Assembly: GCA_947491315.1 (NCBI GenBank)
Contig: CANLII010000008.1
Location: forward strand, 22,595-86,594
Origin: Ignavibacteria bacterium
Lineage (GTDB): Bacteria > Bacteroidota > Ignavibacteria > Kapaibacteriales > UBA961
Direction: 5' to 3'
DNA: 64,000 bases
Translations under genes and position numbers: made by a program
Notes under the pieces: generated by a model
The model's input: the letters and a program-made list of their open reading frames with translations, nothing else
Databases searched by the model: none
Told to the model about the DNA's origin: nothing
Shown here: positions 9,863-18,364 of the stretch, in pieces
How the letters are laid out: each line of letters starts with the position of its first letter
Numbering within the stretch: position 1 is the stretch's first letter

Positions 9863-10300
9863 ATGATTGAACATTCTCATAGCACAACGATTCGCGTTCG
9901 ATATGCAGATACCGACAAAATGGGTATTGTGTACAATGGAAATTATCTTACCTATTTTGAGATAGGCCGTACAGAATTACTTCGTTCTCTAGGCATGCCA
10001 TATGCAGTATTAGAGCAGCAAGGATTTCAATTACCTGTAATTGAAGCACATATTGTATATAAAGTTCCGGCTGAATATGATGATATCCTCTCCATTAAAG
10101 CCACATGCAAGATGGAAAGAGGAATATTGCTGAATATCTCTTATGAAATAACGAAAGACAATATACTTTTGACAATAGGTCACACTATTCATCCATTCAT
10201 GAATATTAAAAGCGGTAAACCAATAAGACCTCCACAGATTTTTTTGGAAAAATGGAATGGTAATCACGATTATAGTACGAAAGAGGAGATAAGAGCATGA
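9863..10300 (+). CDS. acyl-CoA thioesterase, YbgC/4HBT hotdog family
   Basis: A 145-residue single hotdog-fold protein. The signature is RVRYADTDKMGIVYNGNYLTYFEIGRTELLR near the N-terminus; the Asp of ADTDKMG is the catalytic residue of the 4-hydroxybenzoyl-CoA thioesterase group. YbgC members hydrolyse short acyl-CoA and often associate with the envelope Tol-Pal system, but no tol or pal genes are here. The stop overlaps the next start as ATGA. Confidence 0.9.
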   Translation: MIEHSHSTTIRVRYADTDKMGIVYNGNYLTYFEIGRTELLRSLGMPYAVLEQQGFQLPVIEAHIVYKVPAEYDDILSIKATCKMERGILLNISYEITKDNILLTIGHTIHPFMNIKSGKPIRPPQIFLEKWNGNHDYSTKEEIRA

Positions 10301-11241
10301 AATTATTTTCAGCATATACTTTGTGTTTTCTACTTACTTCCTTCTTTTCAAGAATGTATGCCCAATCTCCCTTTGATTTTATTCAATTGGGCATCAGTGC
10401 AAGATCGGCAGGTTTAGGTGGAGCATTTACGAGCATGACAAAGGATCAAACTGCAGTATTTTTTAATCCGGGTACTCTTGCAACTATTGATTCATCAACT
10501 GTTTCCGCCACATTCATGAAACATGTGCTGGATATTAGTTCTGGTATGGCAATATATACATTGCCAATTGAGAAAAATACAACTGAACGCATGTCAATAA
10601 GTGCAGTCTATACAACATATGGTTCATTCGATAGAACAGATGAATTCGGTACAGTCACCGGTTCATTTTCATCGAATAATGTTGGACTGATGGGAACATA
10701 TTCAAATGAATTGGACTCAACATTGAGTTATGGAGTATCTGCAAAATTCATGTATGTTACTTTGGATGATTTGGCATCTTCCGCTCTAGCAATTGATGCA
10801 GGTGTAGTATATAGATTACCAGCTTCTCGAACTAATATTGGTTTTTCTTTATTGAATATTGGAACTCAGCTTTCAAAATTTGAAGGCATAACAGATCAAA
10901 TGCCAATAGATGTTCGATTGGGTATCAATCACAGATTGCGAGGATTACCTCTATTGCTTAATTTTTCATTGCATCACTTAGCAGATGATGCTGATGCATT
11001 CTTTGACAGAGTTGGCAATTTTAGTATTGGTGGAGAATTCATTCTTAGCAAAGTATTAGATTTGCGTATAGGATATGACAATTATGTTAGGAATGCCACA
11101 AGCATTCAAGGCCAAAGAAGATTGTCCGGATTTGCCGCCGGAGTCGGTATTAGAACTGCTTATGTACAGATAGACTATGGAGTTTCGGCAATTGGAACAG
11201 CCGGCTCCATTCATAGATTGACATTACATACATCACTATAA
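10297..11241 (+). CDS. PorV/PorQ family outer-membrane protein
   Basis: A 314-residue predicted beta-barrel. A signal peptide ends near residue 22 (MYAQ/SPFDF). The mature N-terminus reads QLGISARSAGLGGAFTSM and then an NPGTLA turn, the family pattern of PorV/PorQ (FadL-like) proteins. The phrase YGSFDRTDEFGTVTGSF is closer, to my eye, to PorQ. In Bacteroidota these proteins take part in type IX secretion and surface attachment of cargo. This fits the sorting-domain proteins elsewhere in the window, but no core T9SS genes (porK/L/M/N, sov) are nearby, so the specific role is inference. Confidence 0.8.
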   Translation: MKLFSAYTLCFLLTSFFSRMYAQSPFDFIQLGISARSAGLGGAFTSMTKDQTAVFFNPGTLATIDSSTVSATFMKHVLDISSGMAIYTLPIEKNTTERMSISAVYTTYGSFDRTDEFGTVTGSFSSNNVGLMGTYSNELDSTLSYGVSAKFMYVTLDDLASSALAIDAGVVYRLPASRTNIGFSLLNIGTQLSKFEGITDQMPIDVRLGINHRLRGLPLLLNFSLHHLADDADAFFDRVGNFSIGGEFILSKVLDLRIGYDNYVRNATSIQGQRRLSGFAAGVGIRTAYVQIDYGVSAIGTAGSIHRLTLHTSL

Positions 11242-11256
11242 TCATAGGATTCATTT

Positions 11257-11643
11257 ATGAAATACCTGGTTTCGTTCTTTGTGACATTATTACTGATCAC
11301 AGGAACAACAATTGCTCAACAACAGCAACAATATCCAATCATCAAACCTACATTTACTTATGCTCAACTTGATTTAGCACTCAAATTGATGGAAAAGATT
11401 GAACTGAATGGCTCGGAAGTTGACGCGTTTCTTGAAATCAAAAGTTTATTCTATCCGGAATTGGTCAAAGGTGCCAATGACAAAAAGCAGTTAAATGACA
11501 AGATAACCTTGGACATGAATACAAAACAAGCTGACAATGTTCTTGCATTTTTGAATAGATCCCGTTTGACAGGTAGTGAAGTACAGATCTTTAAAGAGTT
11601 TAAGGACGCTATATTTTCTGCTGCGGCGGTTTTGAAAAAATAA
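11257..11643 (+). CDS. small secreted protein of unknown function
   Basis: A 128-residue protein with a signal peptide (residues 1-20, cleaved near IAQQ). The mature part is mainly helical: LDLALKLMEKIELNGSEVDAFLEIKSLF and a second copy-like segment, ADNVLAFLNRSRLTGSEVQIFKEFKD. The shared phrase (L/I)xGSEVxxFxEhK in both halves suggests two related helical hairpins of ~45 residues. I do not recognise the family. It lies 15 bp after the PorV/PorQ-like gene and ends directly at a terminator, so it is probably the last gene of this transcript. Confidence 0.75.
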   Translation: MKYLVSFFVTLLLITGTTIAQQQQQYPIIKPTFTYAQLDLALKLMEKIELNGSEVDAFLEIKSLFYPELVKGANDKKQLNDKITLDMNTKQADNVLAFLNRSRLTGSEVQIFKEFKDAIFSAAAVLKK

Positions 11644-11645
11644 GT

Positions 11646-11671
11646 ATAAGGGTCGTTTTTACGACCCTTAT
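11646..11671. terminator. bidirectional rho-independent terminator
   Basis: A perfect 10-bp stem (ATAAGGGTCG pairing with CGACCCTTAT) with a 6-nt loop, flanked by T-rich sequence on the right (TTATTTTTC) and A-rich sequence on the left. It separates two convergent operons: the + strand gene stops at 11643, and the minus-strand gene stops at 11668, inside the right arm. It should work in both directions. Confidence 0.85.
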
Positions 11672-12834
11672 TTATTTTTCTCCTCCAATGTCAGAAATCC
11701 TTTTTTCAAGGATTCCACACATTCTTTATCACTAATCTTACCATAGACAAATCTCATTATTTGCTCTTCAAATAGTTCTTCTGCATCTTGAAAATAAGCC
11801 GGTGAGGGGAGAATGACTGATATCTTGCATTGCTGCATAAATGCTTTTCTATCTTTATCAATTGTAAATACCTGATCACTGAAAGCAGTGGTATGAGCTG
11901 GTATACCTGCATCTGGAATACTAGTGCAGAGTAATCTACTTTGTTCATACTTTGTTATGTATAGCACAAAGCGCATTGCTTCATCAAGATGTTTTGTATC
12001 AGAAGAAATACCGAGACAATCTCCACTTAAAATCGAAGCGCCAGAAATTCCTGGTATTCGAGCAAGAACTTTATGAGGGATAGATTCCAATGGAGGAATC
12101 ATCCATTGTCCTGTCAATGTTGCACGAATCTTACCTTGAATCAAAAATTGATCTAGTATTCTGGATTGTTCCAGAATACCATTTTTTTGTAGTTCAGACA
12201 AAATATGCAAGCCCTCAAGTACCTTTTCATCACAAGTTTCGCTTAAAGGAAGCTTCGTAAATATAATACTTCCACTACTCCATAAAATTGGCAATATCCT
12301 CTTCATTACATTGTGTTTCTCTGAAGCATTTACTCCGAAAACAGCACCATTTACCCTCGCTGTTAGTAAGTCTTGCCACGAAAGTGAATCACTCAAATCT
12401 GATAGCTCATGTGTTAGCACCAATGCTCTCGTATTCATTGTCCATGGAATGCAATAGATTGTTCCATCATTTCCCCTTATTTGATCATGAAATTGCTTTG
12501 GTATACCGGAATCATTCACAATCAAAGGCATAAATACTTTTGCATTGATAAATTCTTGCGCCCATTCAATGCCTATATGTGTTATATCAGGTTTCTGTGA
12601 AGAAGAATGTGCAAGTAAAAGCTTTGTTCTTCCTTCACTCCATTGCAATGGAATTTGTTCAATATGAATTTCAGGATTGTTTTTCTCGAACATGACTATC
12701 AAAGAATCGATGATCTTCTGTTGATTCGGTTCAGTCCAAAAATGAGCGAAGCGAATAATACATTTATTATTATCATCTGAGGAACATGAAGAAAGCATGA
12801 AGAGGAGTGCAATAGAAAATAATAGTCGAGTCAT
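11668..12834 (-). CDS. family 1 extracellular solute-binding lipoprotein
   Basis: A periplasmic or membrane-anchored sugar-binding-like protein of about 388 residues. The N-terminus has a lipoprotein signal (hydrophobic stretch then MLSSCSS; Cys near residue 17). The mature part has the family 1 binding-protein look: IRFAHFWTEPNQQKIIDSLIVMFEKNNPEIHIEQIP, followed by LTGQWMIPPL and DEAMRFVLYITK. No ABC permease or ATPase lies next to it, so it is an orphan in this window. An in-frame GTG at 12846 would overlap the stop of the PBP2 gene; I prefer ATG 12834 because it gives a cleaner signal peptide. Confidence 0.87.
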   Translation of the reverse strand: MTRLLFSIALLFMLSSCSSDDNNKCIIRFAHFWTEPNQQKIIDSLIVMFEKNNPEIHIEQIPLQWSEGRTKLLLAHSSSQKPDITHIGIEWAQEFINAKVFMPLIVNDSGIPKQFHDQIRGNDGTIYCIPWTMNTRALVLTHELSDLSDSLSWQDLLTARVNGAVFGVNASEKHNVMKRILPILWSSGSIIFTKLPLSETCDEKVLEGLHILSELQKNGILEQSRILDQFLIQGKIRATLTGQWMIPPLESIPHKVLARIPGISGASILSGDCLGISSDTKHLDEAMRFVLYITKYEQSRLLCTSIPDAGIPAHTTAFSDQVFTIDKDRKAFMQQCKISVILPSPAYFQDAEELFEEQIMRFVYGKISDKECVESLKKGFLTLEEKNK

Positions 12835-12842
12835 GGTCAAAG

Positions 12843-14702
12843 TCACTGATTGGAAGTGATGACTTTACTATTTGGGGAGGGATTCTGTTCTTTCTTTTTT
12901 GTAGAATCAAGCATTAATGAATCAGCAGATTGTTTGGCAGAAGGATAGAAATACTTCATGAGTAATTGCTGTGCAATAGGCCCAGCAATAGTACCACCAA
13001 AACCGGAATTTTCAACCAATACACAAATAGCAATCCGAGGATTAACTTTTGGAGCAAATGCAATGAACCAAGCATGATCTTCACCGTGAGGGTTTTGTGC
13101 AGTTCCTGTCTTACCACAGACAGAAATACCGGGTACTTTAGCTCCCAAAGCAGTACCCCCGGGTGTATTGACAACATCGTACATTCCTTTATGGATCACA
13201 TTCCAGAATTCATCGGGCATGTCAATTGTTTTTCTACTTGCATATGCAACATCTTGCAATTGTTTTGTTTTACGATTATACACAGATCGCACTATATGTG
13301 GCTGATAGATGATACCCTTATTTGCCAGTGCGGCGCAATAGACAGCCATTTGAAGAGGCGAGACACCGATTTCACCTTGACCGATACCCAAATTCACCAA
13401 TCGACCGCGAATCTCTCCAGGTGATAGTTTTTGTTTTTTGTAAAACTTTTCACCAGGCAATTTGCCCTTTGAATCTTCAGGAATATCAATGAATGTTTTT
13501 TGTCCGAATCCAAATGCTTTACCATATTTCTCAAAATTGACGATGCCTATTTGAGGTCCCAATTTATTGAAGAACATATTGCAAGATACATGAAGTGCTT
13601 TTTGGAGATTCGTTGCGCCGTGGGCACCATGACATTTCCAAGAACGACCTCCAAATTCATAATATCCCGGACAATTAAATGTTTTCTCGGGAGTGATTAA
13701 ACCTTCATTCAATCCGGCAATTCCCATAAGCATTTTCCAAGTGGAGCCGGGAGGATAATTTGTCTGAGTAGCTCTATTGAAGAGTGGTTTTCCTTCATCC
13801 TTCAATAATTTTGAAAATAGATTGCTTTTGGTTCTTCCGCTAAACTCTCTTATGTCATAATCAGGCATACTAACAAGTGCAAGTACTTCTCCAGAACTTG
13901 GATCTACAGCAACAATACCACCTCTTTTTCCTTTCAGTAATTTCTCACCAAGTTCTTGGAGAGATTTATCAATACCCAGTCGAAGATCAAATCCTTCTTC
14001 GGCATTGATATCATTTTTACCATCAAGAAAACTTGAAACTTTCTGTCCTGTTGAATTAACTGCAACGAATTGAACACCTTTTGTTCCACGAAGGAAATTC
14101 TCATAGGTTTTCTCAAGACCTGCATAACCTACAATATCACCAGGTGCATAGTAATCTCCCATGGTTTCAATCTGTCTTCTATTGATCTCCCTGGAATAAC
14201 CCAAAATATGAGACATATTTCCTTCCATGCTGTATAAGCGTTTGGACTCCACGGATATATCAACGCCTGGTAAAAACTCATGATTTTCTTCAATGAGTGA
14301 TATGATGGACATATCTGCATCTCTGTAAATCTTATTAGGTTTTACTCTTGAGATTTTCTTTGATTCTTCAACAAAAGCCTTGATTTCATCTTGTGGTATC
14401 TGTAGGATGGCTGACAAATAAGGTAAAGCCGAATCATCGAATTCATTCGGAGTGATTGAGATGGAATATGAGGGAGAATTATGGACCATTCTTTCACCAT
14501 TTCGATCAAATACATTTCCTCTGAAAGGATCGACAGTGACTTGTTTGATAGCTTGTATTTCAGCCTTCAATCTGTATACATTTCCCTGTATGATTTGTAA
14601 ATAGGCCAATCTGCCTACATAGATGGACAAAACGCCCAAGACTATGATGCGCAAAATGATGGTTCTATCTCTACTGCCAATATTTACGGAATCATTATTC
14701 AA
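12843..14702 (-). CDS. mrdA: penicillin-binding protein 2, cell elongation transpeptidase
   Basis: A class B PBP (619 residues) that cross-links peptidoglycan during elongation. It has one N-terminal membrane helix (residues ~13-33), a pedestal domain with FRGNVFDRNGE, and a transpeptidase domain carrying all three motifs: SxxK as STWK near residue 320, SxN as SCN near 375, and KTGTAQ near 535. In most bacteria PBP2 sits with mreCD and rodA; here it follows a polysaccharide flippase and is tightly coupled to a solute-binding lipoprotein. Confidence 0.95.
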   Translation of the reverse strand: MNNDSVNIGSRDRTIILRIIVLGVLSIYVGRLAYLQIIQGNVYRLKAEIQAIKQVTVDPFRGNVFDRNGERMVHNSPSYSISITPNEFDDSALPYLSAILQIPQDEIKAFVEESKKISRVKPNKIYRDADMSIISLIEENHEFLPGVDISVESKRLYSMEGNMSHILGYSREINRRQIETMGDYYAPGDIVGYAGLEKTYENFLRGTKGVQFVAVNSTGQKVSSFLDGKNDINAEEGFDLRLGIDKSLQELGEKLLKGKRGGIVAVDPSSGEVLALVSMPDYDIREFSGRTKSNLFSKLLKDEGKPLFNRATQTNYPPGSTWKMLMGIAGLNEGLITPEKTFNCPGYYEFGGRSWKCHGAHGATNLQKALHVSCNMFFNKLGPQIGIVNFEKYGKAFGFGQKTFIDIPEDSKGKLPGEKFYKKQKLSPGEIRGRLVNLGIGQGEIGVSPLQMAVYCAALANKGIIYQPHIVRSVYNRKTKQLQDVAYASRKTIDMPDEFWNVIHKGMYDVVNTPGGTALGAKVPGISVCGKTGTAQNPHGEDHAWFIAFAPKVNPRIAICVLVENSGFGGTIAGPIAQQLLMKYFYPSAKQSADSLMLDSTKKKEQNPSPNSKVITSNQ

Positions 14703-14735
14703 TTGTCATACCTCGTTAAAGCCATGTAAAATTAA

Positions 14736-14751
14736 TCAATTCACGAATTGA
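14736..14751. promoter_or_regulatory. 16-bp palindrome upstream of PBP2 gene
   Basis: The sequence TCAATTCACGAATTGA is a near-perfect inverted repeat in the 57-bp gap between the flippase stop (14760) and the PBP2 start (14702), 34 bp before the start. It could be an operator or a small RNA hairpin. It has no U-tract, so a terminator is unlikely. Confidence 0.25.
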
Positions 14752-14759
14752 AACCATCA

Positions 14760-16043
14760 TTACAAGGAAACAGTGAGTTTTTCCTTTGATCGAAAATATA
14801 TAGTAAGCATCAGTAAGATTATGGATGATGCTAGGATACTAGCTAAAAGTCCATATACACCATATATAGGGATCAATAGACCAAATAGAGACAAAGTGGC
14901 TATACAAGTCAAACCATATATTTTGGCAAATACACCATAATTGCCAGAAATCGGGAAATAATGTATGAGGAATATATTTGCTGTCAGAATGAGTGTTTCA
15001 AAACACAGAATTCTAAACATAAATGTTGCTTCTTCATGAAATTGACCGGAGAAAATGTAAATAATCCATGGAGCAGCTATCAAAGCAATTGGTGTCATGA
15101 TGATAGCATACACAAATGTCCATTTTTGGTACATGGAAAGTGTACGCAAACATTTATCCTGTTCATGCTCAAACATGTATGATAATCTGGGTAAAGCAGA
15201 TATGATAAAAAGCCATGCAGGAAACAATTGAAAAACCCCAGCTGCTTTATCTGCGATCGCAAATGAACCTGTCATCATCGGTGTTGCAATGAGTGACACA
15301 TAAAACAATCTTGGTTGTGTATACAGAACTTGTGCAATGGAAGAAAAGAATGGTTTTAGAGCAAGTACAAATTCTTGCTTCAATATATCCACGGTTGGAA
15401 GAGAAATTGTTACACCAAGTAATTTTTTAGCAAAAGCCAATGTTGAAATAGACATGAGAATTTGTGATCCATAATATATCATGGGATAATACAAATAATC
15501 ATCAGGACTTTTGATAAGAAAGATTGTTAAAATGAAGAGTATGATTCTCGCAATTATCTGAAATCTTGAGAGATAGAACATCTTCTCATAGCCCTGATAA
15601 AGCCATACAGGAAATAAGACATCTCCCACAATAAATCCGAAAGTGAGGATGATCAGTCCAAGCTCTGCATTCAAAGAAGGAATTACGAGGGCAATACCAA
15701 GCATGATGAAAAATGAGATAAACATCAAAATTGATTTTAAAACAAGAATTGCCCCAGCGATTTTAGACGACATATCGGGATTATCCCTATACACAGAAAT
15801 TTGTCGTGCTGCCGAATAGTTGAACCCAAAATTTGTAATGATATAGAAAATATACATGAAAGAGACAGCACTTTGTACAATGCCATATCTCTCGAGGCCG
15901 AGTGTTCGTACAAGGTAGGGTACAAGGATGAGAGGGACAAGATATTCCAATCCTTTCAGAAATGTCAGCGAAAAAAAGTTTTTCATGACACTCGCATGAT
16001 CATTTCGAAGCATTGTGATCACGGAATTGAATATCGTTTTCAT
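14760..16043 (-). CDS. polysaccharide flippase, Wzx/MATE-like
   Basis: A 427-residue integral membrane protein with about twelve hydrophobic segments. The N-terminal pattern NFFSLTFLKGLEYLVPLILVPYLVRTLGLERYGIV is the signature of the polysaccharide transporter (PST/Wzx) family, which flips lipid-linked oligosaccharides across the inner membrane. Its start overlaps the stop of the upstream glycosyltransferase-like gene by one base (TAATG). Together with a Wzz-like protein and a sugar transferase-like protein it forms a partial O-antigen or exopolysaccharide locus; no Wzy polymerase is visible. Confidence 0.92.
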   Translation of the reverse strand: MKTIFNSVITMLRNDHASVMKNFFSLTFLKGLEYLVPLILVPYLVRTLGLERYGIVQSAVSFMYIFYIITNFGFNYSAARQISVYRDNPDMSSKIAGAILVLKSILMFISFFIMLGIALVIPSLNAELGLIILTFGFIVGDVLFPVWLYQGYEKMFYLSRFQIIARIILFILTIFLIKSPDDYLYYPMIYYGSQILMSISTLAFAKKLLGVTISLPTVDILKQEFVLALKPFFSSIAQVLYTQPRLFYVSLIATPMMTGSFAIADKAAGVFQLFPAWLFIISALPRLSYMFEHEQDKCLRTLSMYQKWTFVYAIIMTPIALIAAPWIIYIFSGQFHEEATFMFRILCFETLILTANIFLIHYFPISGNYGVFAKIYGLTCIATLSLFGLLIPIYGVYGLLASILASSIILLMLTIYFRSKEKLTVSL

Positions 16044-17017
16044 TAGAATGTAGAAATATGATGATTCGCTTGCAGAATTTTCTGAGGTAATGTATGAAGC
16101 AAATCAGGATGTCTGTCATATTGATGAATTGTATGGCAAATAGTCCCATCCTCATTTAACAATAAGCCATGATCGGGATGTTGGCGAAGCGAATCCTTAT
16201 TCATCAGACCCATTGTCATAACGGGTCCACGCATATTCTCATAAAGATGCAATCTGTCACCAAAGAGATTCATCCGAATGGAATAATTATGAATACCTTG
16301 ATCGAGTCCTGTAATCCCGGCAATTGCTCGAACTTTCGGTGTCAGAAGTATTCTGCACATCTCGGAAGTATATTCCAAAATAGCAGATGCGCTTCCCATG
16401 GTGATACCGGCACATGAAATGGTATTATTACCGATGTGATTGAGTATATCCTCACCAAATGCTCTACGAATCCAACCCGCATTATGTTTTTCACCGGCAA
16501 TGGTTGTTTTGGGGTCTTCAAGAAAACAACAGAGATCGTCATTGATGACAAAGTCAAAGGGATCTCTTTGAAACACAACATCTCTTGTATCGCTTAGCAT
16601 AACTTTTGAGAATGTAGATTCCTTTTCAAGAAATGCTGTATACAGAAAATGTCTTGACTGATGAATATGAAAAGCTTTAGAGGCAAATGTGTTTTGTGCT
16701 TCTTTTGACAATACATAAAAGTTGATTTTTTGTATTGGACTCAATAATCGATATGCATTGACTTTTTTTCCGAGAAATGGTATCGTAACTCTCACTTCCT
16801 TGAAATCTCTTAGATATATTCCCATTGATGAAAATATTGTTCTCGTATTGGAAGATATATCATCACAAAAAAAAGTCACACCACCTGCATAGCCTGTGGA
16901 ATGAAGTGTTGCCAAAAATGGTTTAAGATCATCATATTCAAGAGAGCGAACAATCCCCATGATAATTGAACCATTCTCATTCTGGAATGTTGGAACATCA
17001 TTAGGAAGATTACTCAT
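16043..17017 (-). CDS. putative glycosyltransferase-like protein, GT-A type
   Basis: A 324-residue protein without signal peptide or membrane helix. The central phrase STFSKVMLSDTRDVVFQRDPFDF (near residue 135-157) resembles the metal/nucleotide-sugar site of GT-A enzymes, where a DxD-like acidic cluster follows a hydrophobic strand and precedes V-x-Q-x-DPF. A later AGITGLDQGIHNY segment (near 245) resembles the acceptor-side D-Q motif of the same fold. I cannot name its family or substrate. The location between Wzz-like and flippase genes, with ATGA and TAATG overlaps, supports a role in surface polysaccharide assembly. Confidence 0.65.
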   Translation of the reverse strand: MSNLPNDVPTFQNENGSIIMGIVRSLEYDDLKPFLATLHSTGYAGGVTFFCDDISSNTRTIFSSMGIYLRDFKEVRVTIPFLGKKVNAYRLLSPIQKINFYVLSKEAQNTFASKAFHIHQSRHFLYTAFLEKESTFSKVMLSDTRDVVFQRDPFDFVINDDLCCFLEDPKTTIAGEKHNAGWIRRAFGEDILNHIGNNTISCAGITMGSASAILEYTSEMCRILLTPKVRAIAGITGLDQGIHNYSIRMNLFGDRLHLYENMRGPVMTMGLMNKDSLRQHPDHGLLLNEDGTICHTIHQYDRHPDLLHTLPQKILQANHHISTF

Positions 17018-18195
17018 TCTACAGAAACTCCTGCTTGATTTTGTTTACGCTCTGCATTGATTGCAACTGCTTTCTTCATTTGATTGGTGATGATGAGAAA
17101 GAGGCATGATAAAACAAAAACACCAAGTGCAGTACCTGCAGCAATTGTCAATCTTTTGGGTCTGGACTTCTTGAATGCAGGTTTTGCATAGTCAAGTACA
17201 TACATGGTTGGTGCTTCTCTAATTTCATCCAATTTTGCTTGTTCAAGCATGGGCATGAGAAATGCCTTGACTTTCGACATTGCCTCATATTCAGTGAAAA
17301 GCTTCATGTACTTGGCCCCGACTTTAAGACCATCTCTCAGTGCGAAATTTCCAGCAAAACCAGGTTTATTTTCAGCTTTATATACTTGTTCTTTCATTTC
17401 ACTTAAGAGTTTTTCCCCTGCAATCGTGGAGGGATCTTTTTCACCATAGGTATTTTTTAGAAGCTCAAGCTGGATTTCTTGTTTCATTGCTGAAGCTTTC
17501 AAAGTTGCCAATGCTTCAGAAACCGCCTGGGCTTGGTCAAGAGGGGAGAATACAAGACTCTGAGAAGAAAACTTTCCCAATTCCTGTGCAATCGAATTCA
17601 AAATTGAATCTGTTCTTTTAAATCTCATGTCCATATATGCACGATTGGTTTCAGCTTCTGCCTTTTGCATGCGAAGAGAGATATTATTAGCGATTCTCAC
17701 CACATCATTAGCCATCTTGGCCGCTTTTTCTTTGTCTTTGGAAAGAATTGTGACATTATAGTTACCTTCGGGAGATAGCTCCACTTCATAGTTCGAAAGG
17801 AACTCTTTATATAACTCCTCTTTATCATCTTTGGGTAACTCATATTCGGCTGAAAGTTCATATGTATTGATGAGAGTATCCATTAAACTTCTTGAATTCA
17901 GAATGACCATATAAGAATATGATTCCCCTTTATTCATCTTTCCAAGTCCCAAGTCTTTCAATGCACTAGATACATTACCCATCATTCCGCTAATCATTGA
18001 ATTTGCATTGTTTGGAGGTACGAAAGTCACTGTTGAAGCATACCAATTGGGAAGAGTCCATGAAATTCCGAATGCAGTTAAGCCTGAAAGTATGGTCAAT
18101 ATGAAGAGAATCCATTTTTTGGCTGACAAAATTCCTAAGAATTCGGCGCCATCCAATGACAATGAAGTTCGTTTGTTCAAGATGGGTTCTTGCAT
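17014..18195 (-). CDS. Wzz-type polysaccharide chain-length determinant
   Basis: A 393-residue inner-membrane protein with the polysaccharide co-polymerase topology: one helix near residues 30-50 ending in PNWYAST.TFVPP (the conserved proline-rich post-TM segment), a long periplasmic coiled-coil-like region, and a second helix near 350-370 preceded by the PTMYVLDYAKPAFKKSRPKR motif. There is no C-terminal tyrosine kinase domain, so it is the Wzz rather than the Wzc type. It is the first gene of the minus-strand run and overlaps the next by ATGA. Confidence 0.9.
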   Translation of the reverse strand: MQEPILNKRTSLSLDGAEFLGILSAKKWILFILTILSGLTAFGISWTLPNWYASTVTFVPPNNANSMISGMMGNVSSALKDLGLGKMNKGESYSYMVILNSRSLMDTLINTYELSAEYELPKDDKEELYKEFLSNYEVELSPEGNYNVTILSKDKEKAAKMANDVVRIANNISLRMQKAEAETNRAYMDMRFKRTDSILNSIAQELGKFSSQSLVFSPLDQAQAVSEALATLKASAMKQEIQLELLKNTYGEKDPSTIAGEKLLSEMKEQVYKAENKPGFAGNFALRDGLKVGAKYMKLFTEYEAMSKVKAFLMPMLEQAKLDEIREAPTMYVLDYAKPAFKKSRPKRLTIAAGTALGVFVLSCLFLIITNQMKKAVAINAERKQNQAGVSVE

Positions 18196-18226
18196 TGAAA
18201 TGCTCTGTGTGTAAACAAGAATTTGG

Positions 18227-18234
18227 CAAATTTA
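18227..18234 (-). promoter_or_regulatory. candidate -7 element for the wzz operon
   Basis: Read on the minus strand this is TAAATTTG, matching the Bacteroidota TAnnTTTG -7 element, 32 bp before the wzz start. No TTTG is visible at the expected -33 distance, so support is partial. Just upstream, a 6-bp inverted repeat ATGAGA/TCTCAT with a 15-bp spacer (18241-18267) could be an operator. Confidence 0.28.
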
Positions 18235-18364
18235 CAAAAAATGAGAGCATTTTACCTTGATTCTCATCATTAATCATGTATATAAAATGTAACATCTCTG
18301 ATGGTACTTCCGTCTTCGATTGGCATTTTACATCATATTTCACCTTCGAGTACCATTAAATTCT

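Noticed and set aside
12966..13424. 152-residue open frame antisense to the PBP2 gene
   Set aside because: Overlaps the transpeptidase core with no recognisable product.
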